A stretch of DNA of 44,205 bases from a virus, in IMG/VR virus record IMGVR_UViG_3300008108_000170, positions 1-44,205 of that record; one strand, given 5' to 3'. The notes under the pieces were generated by a model. That model saw only the letters and a program-made list of their open reading frames with translations. It was not told the origin of the DNA and did no database searches. Numbering within the stretch: the first letter of the stretch is position 1; every line of letters begins with the position of its first letter. Of this stretch, positions 13,658-20,085 are shown piece after piece. The position numbers and the translations under genes are program-made.

Positions 13658-13731
13658 GTCACCAACAACCACAAGTTTTGCCAACGGGGGCAGGGTGACA
13701 GTCCCCGTTGGCAAGGAGTTTTTGCCTTATT
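13658..13731 (+). promoter_or_regulatory. Structured 5' leader, copy A (pseudoknot)
   Basis: The predicted RNA begins GUCACCAACAACCACAAG, identical over 18 nt to copy B at 15244. Then comes a perfect 12-bp hairpin: TTGCCAACGGGG (13678-13689) with CCCCGTTGGCAA (13703-13714). Its loop holds GGUGAC (13694-13699), complementary to the first six bases, so a pseudoknot is possible. The AAGGAG ribosome site (13713-13718) overlaps the 3' strand, so folding could control translation. Confidence 0.75.
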
Positions 13732-13914
13732 ATGGATACCCTGATGAGAAAAGCATGGAGCATAGTCGGATACACCTATGAGGGTGCTTACTATTGCTTC
13801 GCCTGCGTTGAGCGCAAGGCAATAGACCACAAGCCTGCGGTGCGAGACGAGCCTTCGCCAGTGTTTTTGAGCGACGAGCATGACTTCACCTGCGAGAAGT
13901 GCGGAAGGCGGTAA
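13732..13914 (+). CDS. Small zinc-finger protein under structured leader
   Basis: A 60-residue protein with CFAC near residue 20 and CEKC close to the C-terminus, two CxxC pairs for a zinc site. ATG 13732 is the nearest in-frame start to the AAGGAG at 13713; ATG 13744 (MRKAWS) is an alternative. A degenerate copy of the promoter core (TTATTATGGATACCCT) lies across the start. Translation is probably governed by the upstream pseudoknot leader. Function unknown. Confidence 0.68.
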   Translation: MDTLMRKAWSIVGYTYEGAYYCFACVERKAIDHKPAVRDEPSPVFLSDEHDFTCEKCGRR

Positions 13915-13952
13915 GCCCCCGCACGGGCAGCCCCGCCGCCAATATCCGTAGG

Positions 13953-13981
13953 TTGTGAATATACCCAATAACGGATACAGT
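13953..13981 (+). promoter_or_regulatory. Repeated promoter
   Basis: -35 TTGTGA, spacer with CCCAATAACGG, -10 TACAGT, 7 nt to ATG 13989. Confidence 0.9.
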
Positions 13982-13988
13982 GGTACTC

Positions 13989-14126
13989 ATGAAACGCAGG
14001 TCATGGAACGAGATAGACCGTCAGGCTTTTGCTGATGGCGCACGAACCCGTGCTACTACTATCCCCGATAAGCGCAAGGCTAAAGTAAAGCGGGCTTGCC
14101 GTGACTTCAGATGGAAGGCATTATGA
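13989..14126 (+). CDS. Small basic protein
   Basis: A 45-residue, strongly basic protein beginning MKRRSWNEIDRQAF, with PDKRKAKVKRACRDFRWKAL at the end. Charge suggests nucleic-acid binding. Leaderless start; its TGA overlaps the next ATG (ATGA). Confidence 0.65.
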   Translation: MKRRSWNEIDRQAFADGARTRATTIPDKRKAKVKRACRDFRWKAL

Positions 14127-14416
14127 GTAGCAAACTCCCCCCTAAAGAAACCACCCGTGCCGATATTGAGGCGTACCTAGAAGAGCGGGGCGAGCATGCT
14201 CTGCTGATGGACGGCTTTGATGAGGCGCTAATTGGCTTTTCCCAACGGATAAACGAGCCACTTCTAGCCGTGTACTCATACAACACAATGGTTGATGTCT
14301 GCGTATTCCGAGATGGAATGTCTTACGAAGAGGCAGAGGAGTACATTGAGTACAACTGTATTGGTGCTTGGGTTGGCGAACAGACACCCATTATCGTTCA
14401 GGACTTCCTGCGCTGA
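14123..14416 (+). CDS. Hypothetical protein
   Basis: A 97-residue protein starting MSSKLPPKETTRADIEAYL, with GFDEALIGFSQRINEPLLAVYSY and GMSYEEAEEYIEYN. The latter pattern (A-V-Y-x-Y-x-x-M, then E-E-A-x-E-Y-x-x-x-N) is common in phage hypothetical proteins of this size. I cannot assign a function. The ATG overlaps the preceding stop. Confidence 0.75.
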   Translation: MSSKLPPKETTRADIEAYLEERGEHALLMDGFDEALIGFSQRINEPLLAVYSYNTMVDVCVFRDGMSYEEAEEYIEYNCIGAWVGEQTPIIVQDFLR

Positions 14417-14445
14417 GGAGCCCCGCCCCTCAGTTGCTCCCGTAG

Positions 14446-14474
14446 TTGCGTTTGTACCCAATAACGGATACAGT
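14446..14474 (+). promoter_or_regulatory. Repeated promoter
   Basis: -35 TTGCGT, spacer with CCCAATAACGG, -10 TACAGT, 7 nt to ATG 14482. Confidence 0.9.
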
Positions 14475-14481
14475 AATTCCC

Positions 14482-14814
14482 ATGAACGAAATAGCAATAG
14501 AACAAGCATTTAGGCTGTCGCATATCGCAAAAGAGTTATTTACTGCGTTGCGAACAACAGACTGCCTCTGCGTTGAGACTGAAGAGTACACCGAGTACCA
14601 AAAACGCTCTCAACAGTATGTCGCAGACAACACAACGGCGATGTCAGATATGTGGGAGAGGTCAGCAAAGCGCATTGAGTTCTTCATTACAGAGCCATTT
14701 GAGGGCAAAGAAGTAGAAGTTGAGTGCAAACGCTGTATGGCTATGGAGAAGTACGAAGACTTCTGCAGTGAAGACAATGGTGACGCCTATCTCTACATTG
14801 ACGGTCATGACTGA
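14482..14814 (+). CDS. Hypothetical acidic protein
   Basis: A 110-residue protein, mostly helical and acidic, with CKRC near residue 82 and another Cys nine residues later; an incomplete zinc site is possible. Not recognised. Single-gene unit followed directly by a boundary repeat. Confidence 0.72.
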   Translation: MNEIAIEQAFRLSHIAKELFTALRTTDCLCVETEEYTEYQKRSQQYVADNTTAMSDMWERSAKRIEFFITEPFEGKEVEVECKRCMAMEKYEDFCSEDNGDAYLYIDGHD

Positions 14815-14818
14815 AGTC

Positions 14819-14845
14819 CTTTCCGCCACCGTAACTCTTAGCGCA
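14819..14845 (+). repeat. Boundary repeat
   Basis: CTTTCCGCCACCGT, then AACTCTTAGCGCA; AGCCCCG follows at about 14863. Confidence 0.85.
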
Positions 14846-14902
14846 AACACACTTTCCCCTGGAGCCCCGAACTTGATTAGAAACTTTATGTTTAGGCACA
14901 GG

Positions 14903-14931
14903 TTGTCAATGGGACAAATAACGGATACGAT
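14903..14931 (+). promoter_or_regulatory. Repeated promoter for XRE gene
   Basis: -35 TTGTCA, spacer with ACAAATAACGG, -10 TACGAT, 7 nt to ATG 14939. Confidence 0.88.
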
Positions 14932-14938
14932 TTCTGGT

Positions 14939-15151
14939 ATGGAAACAAAACTCAAAAAAGTAACGCAACGACTAAAAGCCTTCAGAATTGAGGCGGGGCT
15001 AACTCAGCAACAACTCGCTGACTATGCTGGCATTGACCGCAAGACGGTGAACCGCATTGAGAATGGGCACTTCAGTCCTAACATTGAGACACTATTGCGC
15101 TTGTGCGTAGTCGTGTCAAAGAAGCCAACCGAAGTGTTTGAGGGTATCTAA
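14939..15151 (+). CDS. XRE-family (Cro/CI-like) HTH regulator
   Basis: A 70-residue single-domain regulator. LKAFRIEAGLTQQQLADYAG followed by IDRKTVNRIENGHFSPNIETLLRL is the classical XRE helix-turn-helix: recognition helix around DRKTVNRIE, then the N-x-x-x-x-P-x-x-x-T-L turn. It has no sensor or dimerisation domain, so it resembles Cro-type proteins. The start is fixed by a repeated promoter whose spacer differs slightly (ACAAATAACGG). It is one candidate for the protein that reads the repeated promoter core; that link is inference. Confidence 0.9.
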   Translation: METKLKKVTQRLKAFRIEAGLTQQQLADYAGIDRKTVNRIENGHFSPNIETLLRLCVVVSKKPTEVFEGI

Positions 15152-15207
15152 CACAGCGGGGCCGCCGCGTCGTCTTCAGACGCACGCACGAGTGGTTGAG
15201 TGGCAGG

Positions 15208-15236
15208 TTGTAAATGTACCTAATAACGGATACAGT
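15208..15236 (+). promoter_or_regulatory. Repeated promoter feeding a structured leader
   Basis: -35 TTGTAA, 17-nt spacer with AATAACGG, -10 TACAGT. The predicted first base is G15244 of leader copy B. Confidence 0.88.
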
Positions 15237-15243
15237 TATGAAT

Positions 15244-15310
15244 GTCACCAACAACCACAAGATTTGGGTGGCAGGGGTACGGTGACTGCCCTTGCCACCT
15301 AGGAGTTCTT
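15244..15310 (+). promoter_or_regulatory. Structured 5' leader, copy B (pseudoknot)
   Basis: Starts with the same 18 nt as copy A (GUCACCAACAACCACAAG). The hairpin is GGTGGCAGGGG (15267-15277) with CCCTTGCCACC (15289-15299), 11 bp with one G-U, a different sequence from copy A but equally paired. The loop carries GGUGAC (15281-15286), able to pair with the 5' GUCACC. AGGAG (15301-15305) follows the stem at once and ATG is 5 nt further. Confidence 0.78.
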
Positions 15311-15424
15311 ATGACACCTGATGAAGCAATAGCAAGCAACCGCTACGACGAGTGGCTGTGTTGCAAGAGGTGCGGGGAGTCATTCCCAAAGCACGACCGC
15401 TGGTGCGACAATCCCGACAAGTAA
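15311..15424 (+). CDS. Small zinc-ribbon protein under structured leader
   Basis: A 37-residue protein: CCKRCGESF and a later Cys (RWCDN) give a knuckle-like zinc site. The start has AGGAG at 5-nt spacing. Together with 13732-13914 it is one of two small cysteine proteins controlled by the twin pseudoknot leaders, which suggests related regulation. Function unknown. Confidence 0.72.
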   Translation: MTPDEAIASNRYDEWLCCKRCGESFPKHDRWCDNPDK

Positions 15425-15433
15425 TCGGGTGCG

Positions 15434-15685
15434 TCACGCCGACGGCGGAGCCCCGATAGTTCCTGCAATATCACCTAATGACTTATTTGCAGTTGCATTG
15501 GGCTGGTAGATAGTCACATACTTATTCACTAACACCTCTAATGAGGCAATCCGTTTCTCCAGTTCGCTAATGCGCTTACGCATCTCAGCCGTGTCCCTGA
15601 GTCCCGACTCAGCGTTCTTGCGCTCTAAGAAGCGTGCAAAGTCGTTGTTGTTCTCAAAGTCCCAATCGCCATTCTCTTTAGTCAT
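15434..15685 (-). CDS. Small coiled-coil protein
   Basis: An 83-residue protein: acidic N-terminus (MTKENGDWDFENNND), then a clear heptad helix (MRKRISELEKRIASLEVLVNKYV) and a small-residue tail. It is the one convincing minus-strand gene in this stretch. TACTAT preceded by TG lies 7 nt before the ATG, so it is probably leaderless from an extended -10 promoter without the AATAACGG core. Confidence 0.75.
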   Translation of the reverse strand: MTKENGDWDFENNNDFARFLERKNAESGLRDTAEMRKRISELEKRIASLEVLVNKYVTIYQPNATANKSLGDIAGTIGAPPSA

Positions 15686-15726
15686 GGCGAAGATAGTAGC
15701 ACTTTAGGCGGGGCCGACGCACGCTG

Positions 15727-15755
15727 TTGCAAATGTCCCTAATAACGGATACAGT
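15727..15755 (+). promoter_or_regulatory. Repeated promoter
   Basis: -35 TTGCAA, 17-nt spacer with AATAACGG, -10 TACAGT, 7 nt to ATG 15763. Confidence 0.9.
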
Positions 15756-15762
15756 TACTCTT

Positions 15763-15867
15763 ATGGAAATACAGACAATGACCCAGTGCGTTGAGTGCGG
15801 GCGTGTGTTTGACCTGACTGATGAAGTTCAGGCAAACAATTACTACTACGGGCACGAGTGCGAATGA
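15763..15867 (+). CDS. Tiny zinc-knuckle protein
   Basis: A 34-residue protein: CVECG near residue 9 and HEC near the end give a C-x-x-C ... H-x-C set. Leaderless start, ATGA overlap with the next gene. Confidence 0.62.
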   Translation: MEIQTMTQCVECGRVFDLTDEVQANNYYYGHECE

Positions 15868-16448
15868 CCAAACTCATTCCGTGCGACGCCTGCGGCGCAG
15901 AAGCCCCGACTCACAACCAAGACTCAATTCCCGACAACGGTTGGGTAATGCCTTACGAGGACTTTGGCTACTACGGTGGTTTCTCTGACCACGACACTTA
16001 CGGCAGACGACCTAAGTACTGGTTCATGTGTCACGACTGCGTAGTCAAATTCCTCAACACCTTCCCTGCGCTTGCCAAGAGTGTCGGGGCTGGCACGCAC
16101 GGGTGCGAGGACGACAAGCCATGTTGTAATCACGCATGGAGAGGAACTGAATTATTTGGACAAGATGTTTGGGGCGTTCACACGCAAAAAGCAGTTGATG
16201 GTAAGTGGGTTGATGACCCGCCTTCCAGCGCGCGCACTGGGGAGTCCCGAGAAGAGTTTGACGCTCGCACTCGCCCTAATGAGTTGTTGCATTATTACGC
16301 AAGCACAGTGACAGGAAAGACATATTGCTCGGCGTATTGTGTCAAGCGTGACGCAGTCGGTGAAGAAATCACTACTCGGGACTACCTGCCGAATGAGCGG
16401 GTTCGGTGCTCAAAGTGCGGTGATTACACTCGTCATAACAGGTTGTAA
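15864..16448 (+). CDS. Multi-zinc-finger hypothetical protein
   Basis: A 194-residue protein with several cysteine pairs: CDAC at the N-terminus, CHDC near residue 57, CC in the middle, CSAYC, and CSKCG at the C-terminus, so it probably holds two or three zinc sites. Aromatic-rich segments lie between. ATG 15864 overlaps the preceding stop. The final Leu-stop (TTGTAA) is also the -35 of the next promoter. Not recognised; nucleic-acid or protein binding is plausible. Confidence 0.75.
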   Translation: MTKLIPCDACGAEAPTHNQDSIPDNGWVMPYEDFGYYGGFSDHDTYGRRPKYWFMCHDCVVKFLNTFPALAKSVGAGTHGCEDDKPCCNHAWRGTELFGQDVWGVHTQKAVDGKWVDDPPSSARTGESREEFDARTRPNELLHYYASTVTGKTYCSAYCVKRDAVGEEITTRDYLPNERVRCSKCGDYTRHNRL

Positions 16449-16471
16449 ATGTACCTAATAACGGATACATT
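16443..16471 (+). promoter_or_regulatory. Repeated promoter with led message
   Basis: -35 TTGTAA (overlapping a stop), 17-nt spacer with AATAACGG, -10 TACATT. The first base should be about A16479, leaving a 20-nt leader with AAGGAG before ATG 16499. Confidence 0.88.
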
Positions 16472-16498
16472 GGTACTTACAACTAACAAGGAGTGAAA

Positions 16499-16654
16499 AT
16501 GTCATATTGGGACACCAACAACATCTACGACATGAAGCAGGAAGCAGAAGCCTGCCGTACTGGCAAGACGACCGAGGACTACCGTGAGGAGTACAAGGCT
16601 AATCGTGACAGGTACGACTACAGCCCTGCGGACTACGAGGGGGACGAGGAGTAG
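16499..16654 (+). CDS. Hypothetical Tyr/Asp-rich protein
   Basis: A 51-residue acidic protein beginning MSYWDTNNIYDM and ending YEGDEE, unusually rich in Tyr. It has a proper ribosome site (AAGGAG, 7 nt), unlike most array genes. Not recognised. Confidence 0.7.
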   Translation: MSYWDTNNIYDMKQEAEACRTGKTTEDYREEYKANRDRYDYSPADYEGDEE

Positions 16655-16656
16655 CC

Positions 16657-16860
16657 ATGCAACCCATGAACCACAACCACCCTTACCTGCGAGGCAAGAC
16701 CGAGGAGATTGAGCAGACTTGCTGGAAGTGCAAGCACGAGTGGGAAGACGAGTACGACTTAGAGCCCAACCTCAACTACACAATGGTTGATTACGAGTGC
16801 CCCATGTGTGGCGAGTACTGGACAGAGGAGTACGAACACCATCTGCGCTGGCGGGACTAA
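16657..16860 (+). CDS. Small zinc-ribbon protein
   Basis: A 67-residue protein with CWKC at about residue 22 and CPMCG at about 48, a standard two-knuckle zinc ribbon, flanked by His/Tyr/Glu-rich sequence. GAGGAG in the end of the preceding gene serves as ribosome site. Followed by a boundary repeat. Confidence 0.78.
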   Translation: MQPMNHNHPYLRGKTEEIEQTCWKCKHEWEDEYDLEPNLNYTMVDYECPMCGEYWTEEYEHHLRWRD

Positions 16861-16880
16861 TCTTTCGCCCTTCAGAGTTC

Positions 16881-16907
16881 CTTTCCGCCACCGTAAACCT
16901 TTGCGCA
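16881..16907 (+). repeat. Boundary repeat
   Basis: CTTTCCGCCACCGT, then AAACCTTTGCGCA; AGCCCCG follows at about 16927. Confidence 0.85.
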
Positions 16908-16960
16908 AAACACTTTCGGGCTTTGAGCCCCGCGGCGCTTATATTTACTAAAAGCGCTGG

Positions 16961-16989
16961 TTGTGTTTGTACCTAATAACGGATAAGAT
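16961..16989 (+). promoter_or_regulatory. Repeated promoter
   Basis: -35 TTGTGT, 17-nt spacer with AATAACGG, -10 TAAGAT, 6 nt to ATG 16996. Confidence 0.88.
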
Positions 16990-16995
16990 GGTGAG

Positions 16996-17187
16996 ATGAA
17001 CATAAAAGACCACTACAACACGCACAGGTTTGCGTGGGCAATATTCAGAGACAAGTACTCCGATATGGAAGCACGCTTGCTCAAGGCGTTGTTCGGCGGC
17101 GGGACTCCGCACGCACCAGACGACTGCGACAAGTGCCAGACCTACATTGACGGGTTGGTATATCGCCGAATAACGGATACGGTGTAA
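16996..17187 (+). CDS. Hypothetical protein ending inside a promoter
   Basis: A 63-residue protein starting MNIKDHYNTHRFAWAIF, with CDKC near residue 50. Its last residues (RRITDTV) are simply the translation of the next promoter, so the C-terminus may be a by-product of promoter insertion. Not recognised. Confidence 0.68.
   Translation: MNIKDHYNTHRFAWAIFRDKYSDMEARLLKALFGGGTPHAPDDCDKCQTYIDGLVYRRITDTV
17155..17183 (+). promoter_or_regulatory. Repeated promoter inside a gene end
   Basis: -35 TTGGTA, spacer with CCGAATAACGG, -10 TACGGT, 9 nt to ATG 17193, so a 1-3 nt leader is possible. Confidence 0.85.
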
Positions 17188-17192
17188 GAGTT

Positions 17193-17756
17193 ATGAGCGA
17201 CAACGAATTTGCCGACAACCCACGAAGTCTTTCCAGTTATTTGGAACGGCTTGTCACAACAACTCAAGGCGCAAAGACTGCGCTCTGCGAGCAAGAGGGA
17301 GGCCCCGCCGACGGAATGCCGTTGATGATGTGGATAACCGAGGAACACGGATTAGCCGTATGCGCTATGCCAATGCCTGACGCAGACGGTATCTCAATGC
17401 CCGAAATCATTGACTACGGGCTTCGTAAGGCGTTCGTAGACTTGGGCAAGCCAATGTACGGTGCGTTTATCGGCGAGGCTCTTGTCCGCCGTACCAACGA
17501 CACCCAAGAAATCGCAAATCACCAACGAGGAGATTTACAGCGTTCATTCCAAAAAGACCCAATGTCAGTATCCGAGTGTTTGACGATATTGGCATTTGAC
17601 GGGGCTGGCGAGATGCGCCACGCCTGCGTTACCTACAAGTACAACGACTTTGGAATGCCCGAATTTGATGAACCGACCTTCCAAACGGAAAAACCACAAG
17701 GCGCAATAGCCGAAACAGTAGACGCTTTCTTTGAGGTGTTTATCCGTGGCTGGTAA
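17193..17756 (+). CDS. Hypothetical protein
   Basis: A 187-residue soluble protein, no motif recognised. Two compact stretches look like domain cores: GLAVCAMPMPDADGISMPEI and SECLTILAFDGAGEMRHACV. Led by a repeated promoter. The next gene starts at GTG 11 nt before its end. Confidence 0.75.
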   Translation: MSDNEFADNPRSLSSYLERLVTTTQGAKTALCEQEGGPADGMPLMMWITEEHGLAVCAMPMPDADGISMPEIIDYGLRKAFVDLGKPMYGAFIGEALVRRTNDTQEIANHQRGDLQRSFQKDPMSVSECLTILAFDGAGEMRHACVTYKYNDFGMPEFDEPTFQTEKPQGAIAETVDAFFEVFIRGW

Positions 17757-17940
17757 AAAGAAAAAGAAGCACCTGAAACTAGTTCCACCCGTGGCTGAGT
17801 GGCAGCGGTGGCCCCGCGGTTACGAACCAACCGAAGAAGAGTTGGCGAAGTTGAGCGAAGAGGAGTGGATTGACTACATGAAAAATGAGTTCAGGCGTTC
17901 ACAAGAGAACCACCCTGCAGGTTGGAACTGTACCCAATAA
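17746..17940 (+). CDS. Small protein with basic N-terminus (GTG start)
   Basis: A 64-residue protein: MAGKKKKKHLKLVPP then an acidic helical segment (TEEELAKLSEEEWIDYMKNEF). The GTG at 17746 overlaps the previous gene by 11 nt. The stop TAA lies in the spacer of the next promoter. Confidence 0.68.
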   Translation: MAGKKKKKHLKLVPPVAEWQRWPRGYEPTEEELAKLSEEEWIDYMKNEFRRSQENHPAGWNCTQ

Positions 17941-17950
17941 CGGATACACT
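17922..17950 (+). promoter_or_regulatory. Repeated promoter driving a non-coding RNA
   Basis: -35 TTGGAA, spacer with CCCAATAACGG, -10 TACACT. No start codon follows; the downstream sequence is structured and ends in a terminator. Confidence 0.88.
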
Positions 17951-17957
17951 GATATTT

Positions 17958-18082
17958 AGGTAGGGAGACTGAAGAGTGTCCCATAACGCTAATCAGGGAA
18001 TGGAAATGTTCCCTGACAGGCTCTCTCTACCGAAACCCGATTACCGTCCTTGTTAGTAGCATTACGGTAGTCGGGTTTTTTA
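17958..18082 (+). ncRNA. Candidate structured phage sRNA (about 125 nt)
   Basis: Starts 7 nt after a repeated promoter's -10. GGTAGGGAGA (17959-17968) pairs with TCTCTCTACC (18022-18031) and encloses a perfect 8-bp hairpin, TCAGGGAA (17993-18000) with TTCCCTGA (18009-18016). An intrinsic terminator follows (18036-18081). There is no credible reading frame. The closed multi-stem form with its own promoter and terminator is what an sRNA gene looks like. I cannot match it to a known family. Confidence 0.78.
18036..18081 (+). terminator. Intrinsic terminator of the sRNA
   Basis: CCCGATTACCGT pairs with ACGGTAGTCGGG (one mismatch), loop 16 nt, then six T. Confidence 0.88.
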
Positions 18083-18120
18083 TTGCCCGCTATTCAGAAA
18101 CACGGGGCTAAGATGCGGCC

Positions 18121-20055
18121 GTGCGACTTTACTTAGATGACGACCACCTTGCACTTGACTTTCCTTATGACGCAAATCAAGTTGCTGAAGTCAAACGAAT
18201 AAATGGTTGCAAGTGGGACAAAGTTGCACGCATCTGGCGAGCCCCGATGGCGAGTCTGGCTGAAGTCAGGGAGTTTGCCGACAAGTACAAGTTCGTAATA
18301 GATACAGAAGTGCTGAAGTTCACGCTTCCAAAGCGAACGGGCGCACAAGACATTGGTGTCTACGAAAAAGACGGCGACATATTCATCTCTTTTCCTTACG
18401 ACCCAGTCATGGTGAGGTCAGTAAAGCAAATCCCCTCTGTTACTTGGGACAGCAAAACGCGGGCGTGGAAAGCCCCGATGACATCTATCGCTGAGGCAAT
18501 CTCTTGGGGAGAGCGGTTTGACAAGCAGGTTTCATCAGACTTGCTAGTGAAGGCAAGTCAAATCAAGAAAGAACTCTCAGTCCTCAAAGACGCAAGCCGT
18601 GCTGTTCATGCGGAAATAAAAATTGGAGACACGGGGCTGGAGGCCCTGATGCTCCCGTACCAAAAGGCAGGAGTTGCATACGCCTCGCAGGCAAAGCGTT
18701 GTTTCATCGCAGACGAAATGGGATTGGGCAAAACTCTTCAGGCAATTGCAACATTAGAAGCGGTTGCTTCATACCCAGCAGTAATCATGTGCCCACCCAA
18801 CTTGGTTCTGAACTGGAAGAACGAATACAAAAAGTGGTTGCCTAAACGCAAAGTGGTAGTTGTAACAGCAGGGAAGGGAATGAAAGAAGACTTTCCAGCC
18901 GACGGGACTTACGATGTTCTGGTTGTTGGATACTCAAACATCACCCATTGGGAGTCACGACTCAAGGGCAACCGTGCGTATGTGTTAGATGAAAGCCATT
19001 ACTGTAAAACTTTGACAGCGAAGCGAACCAAGTCGGCAAAGAAAATAGTTGCATCAGCACAGTCAAATGCAGTAGTATTACTACTAACAGGAACACCCGT
19101 AACAAATAGACCAGCCGAATATGTCGCACAGTTAGACATACTGGGAAAGATAAAAGACTTCGGTGGCACATGGGGTTTCTACCGCAGGTATTGCGCCGCC
19201 TTCCAAGACAAATGGGGACAGTGGCACCTTGACGGGGCTTCCAATCTGGAAGAACTCAACGAGAAACTACGCAGTGTGTGTTATATCCGTAGAACAAAGT
19301 CGCAAGTTCTAACCGAATTACCACCAATCTTCCATCAAGAACTCTTGGTCCCTGGCGCGTCGGCCCCGATGATTGAGTACAAGAAGGCAGAAGCAGACAT
19401 CGTTGAGTTCCTCGTAGAGAGGGCTAAACAGATAGCAGTGGAACTAGGTCAGTCACCACACTCGGCTGCAGTGAGGGCACGCATGAAAGCGGAGTCTGCA
19501 CAGAATCTTATTAGATTGTCCGTGCTACGGCGACTTGCTGCTAAGGCAAAGATGGAAACCATCAACGAGTGGGTGGAGCAGCGAACTTCGGACGGGGCTA
19601 AAGTCGTCATCGCTGCACACCATCGTGATGTGGTTGATGAACTTGCTAATCGCTTCGGTGGGCTGAAGATACAAGGTGGCATGAGCGTAGAAGATGTTGA
19701 AACTGCAAAGAAGAAGTTTCAGGAAGAGTCTTCCGCCACCGTAATGGTTTTGAGTATTCAAGCAGCCAAGACGGGGCATACGCTGACTGCGTCGCAAGAA
19801 ATTCTTTTTGTTGAACTTCCTTGGACGCCCGCAGATATTGACCAGACTTACTCTCGCCTGCACAGAATGGGGCAACGGGGCTCCGTGACAGCCACATATG
19901 CGCTGTGCGCAGGAACTATTGACGAGGAAATTTATTCTCTAATCGCCTCAAAGAGAAATGTCGTGAATTCAGCAGTTGATGGCAGCGGCAGCCCCGAGAG
20001 CGAACTGGAGATGGGGGCGCAACTAGTCCTGAACCTGTACACGAGGGGGTTGTAA
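18121..20055 (+). CDS. SNF2-family helicase with two HARP-like repeats
   Basis: A 644-residue SF2 ATPase. The N-terminus carries two similar units (about 1-65 and 85-145): LDFPYDANQVAEVKRI ... WDKVARIWRAPM and ISFPYDPVMVRSVKQI ... WDSKTRAWKAPM. This is the HARP pattern of SMARCAL1-type annealing helicases. The SNF2 motor follows: DEMGLGKT (about 198), DESH box (about 290), LLLTGTPVTN (about 322) and QTYSRLHRMGQRG (about 575, motif VI). It probably remodels or re-anneals DNA at replication forks. GTG start 6 nt after TAAGAT, which is preceded by CACGGGGC, so probably leaderless. Its stop TAA is part of the next -35. Confidence 0.92.
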   Translation: MRLYLDDDHLALDFPYDANQVAEVKRINGCKWDKVARIWRAPMASLAEVREFADKYKFVIDTEVLKFTLPKRTGAQDIGVYEKDGDIFISFPYDPVMVRSVKQIPSVTWDSKTRAWKAPMTSIAEAISWGERFDKQVSSDLLVKASQIKKELSVLKDASRAVHAEIKIGDTGLEALMLPYQKAGVAYASQAKRCFIADEMGLGKTLQAIATLEAVASYPAVIMCPPNLVLNWKNEYKKWLPKRKVVVVTAGKGMKEDFPADGTYDVLVVGYSNITHWESRLKGNRAYVLDESHYCKTLTAKRTKSAKKIVASAQSNAVVLLLTGTPVTNRPAEYVAQLDILGKIKDFGGTWGFYRRYCAAFQDKWGQWHLDGASNLEELNEKLRSVCYIRRTKSQVLTELPPIFHQELLVPGASAPMIEYKKAEADIVEFLVERAKQIAVELGQSPHSAAVRARMKAESAQNLIRLSVLRRLAAKAKMETINEWVEQRTSDGAKVVIAAHHRDVVDELANRFGGLKIQGGMSVEDVETAKKKFQEESSATVMVLSIQAAKTGHTLTASQEILFVELPWTPADIDQTYSRLHRMGQRGSVTATYALCAGTIDEEIYSLIASKRNVVNSAVDGSGSPESELEMGAQLVLNLYTRGL

Positions 20056-20078
20056 TTGTCCCAAATAACGGATACAGT
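20050..20078 (+). promoter_or_regulatory. Repeated promoter overlapping the helicase stop
   Basis: -35 TTGTAA (contains the helicase stop), spacer with CAAATAACGG, -10 TACAGT, 7 nt to ATG 20086. Confidence 0.88.
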
Positions 20079-20085
20079 AATTGGC

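Noticed and set aside
15238-15285. Possible 15-residue upstream peptide in leader B (ATG at 15238)
   Set aside because: The ATG is 1 nt after the -10, upstream of the predicted transcription start, and copy A has no matching ORF.
19729-19742. TCTTCCGCCACCGT inside the SNF2 gene
   Set aside because: Matches most of the boundary-repeat core but lacks the TTAGCGCA half and is in coding sequence; probably chance.
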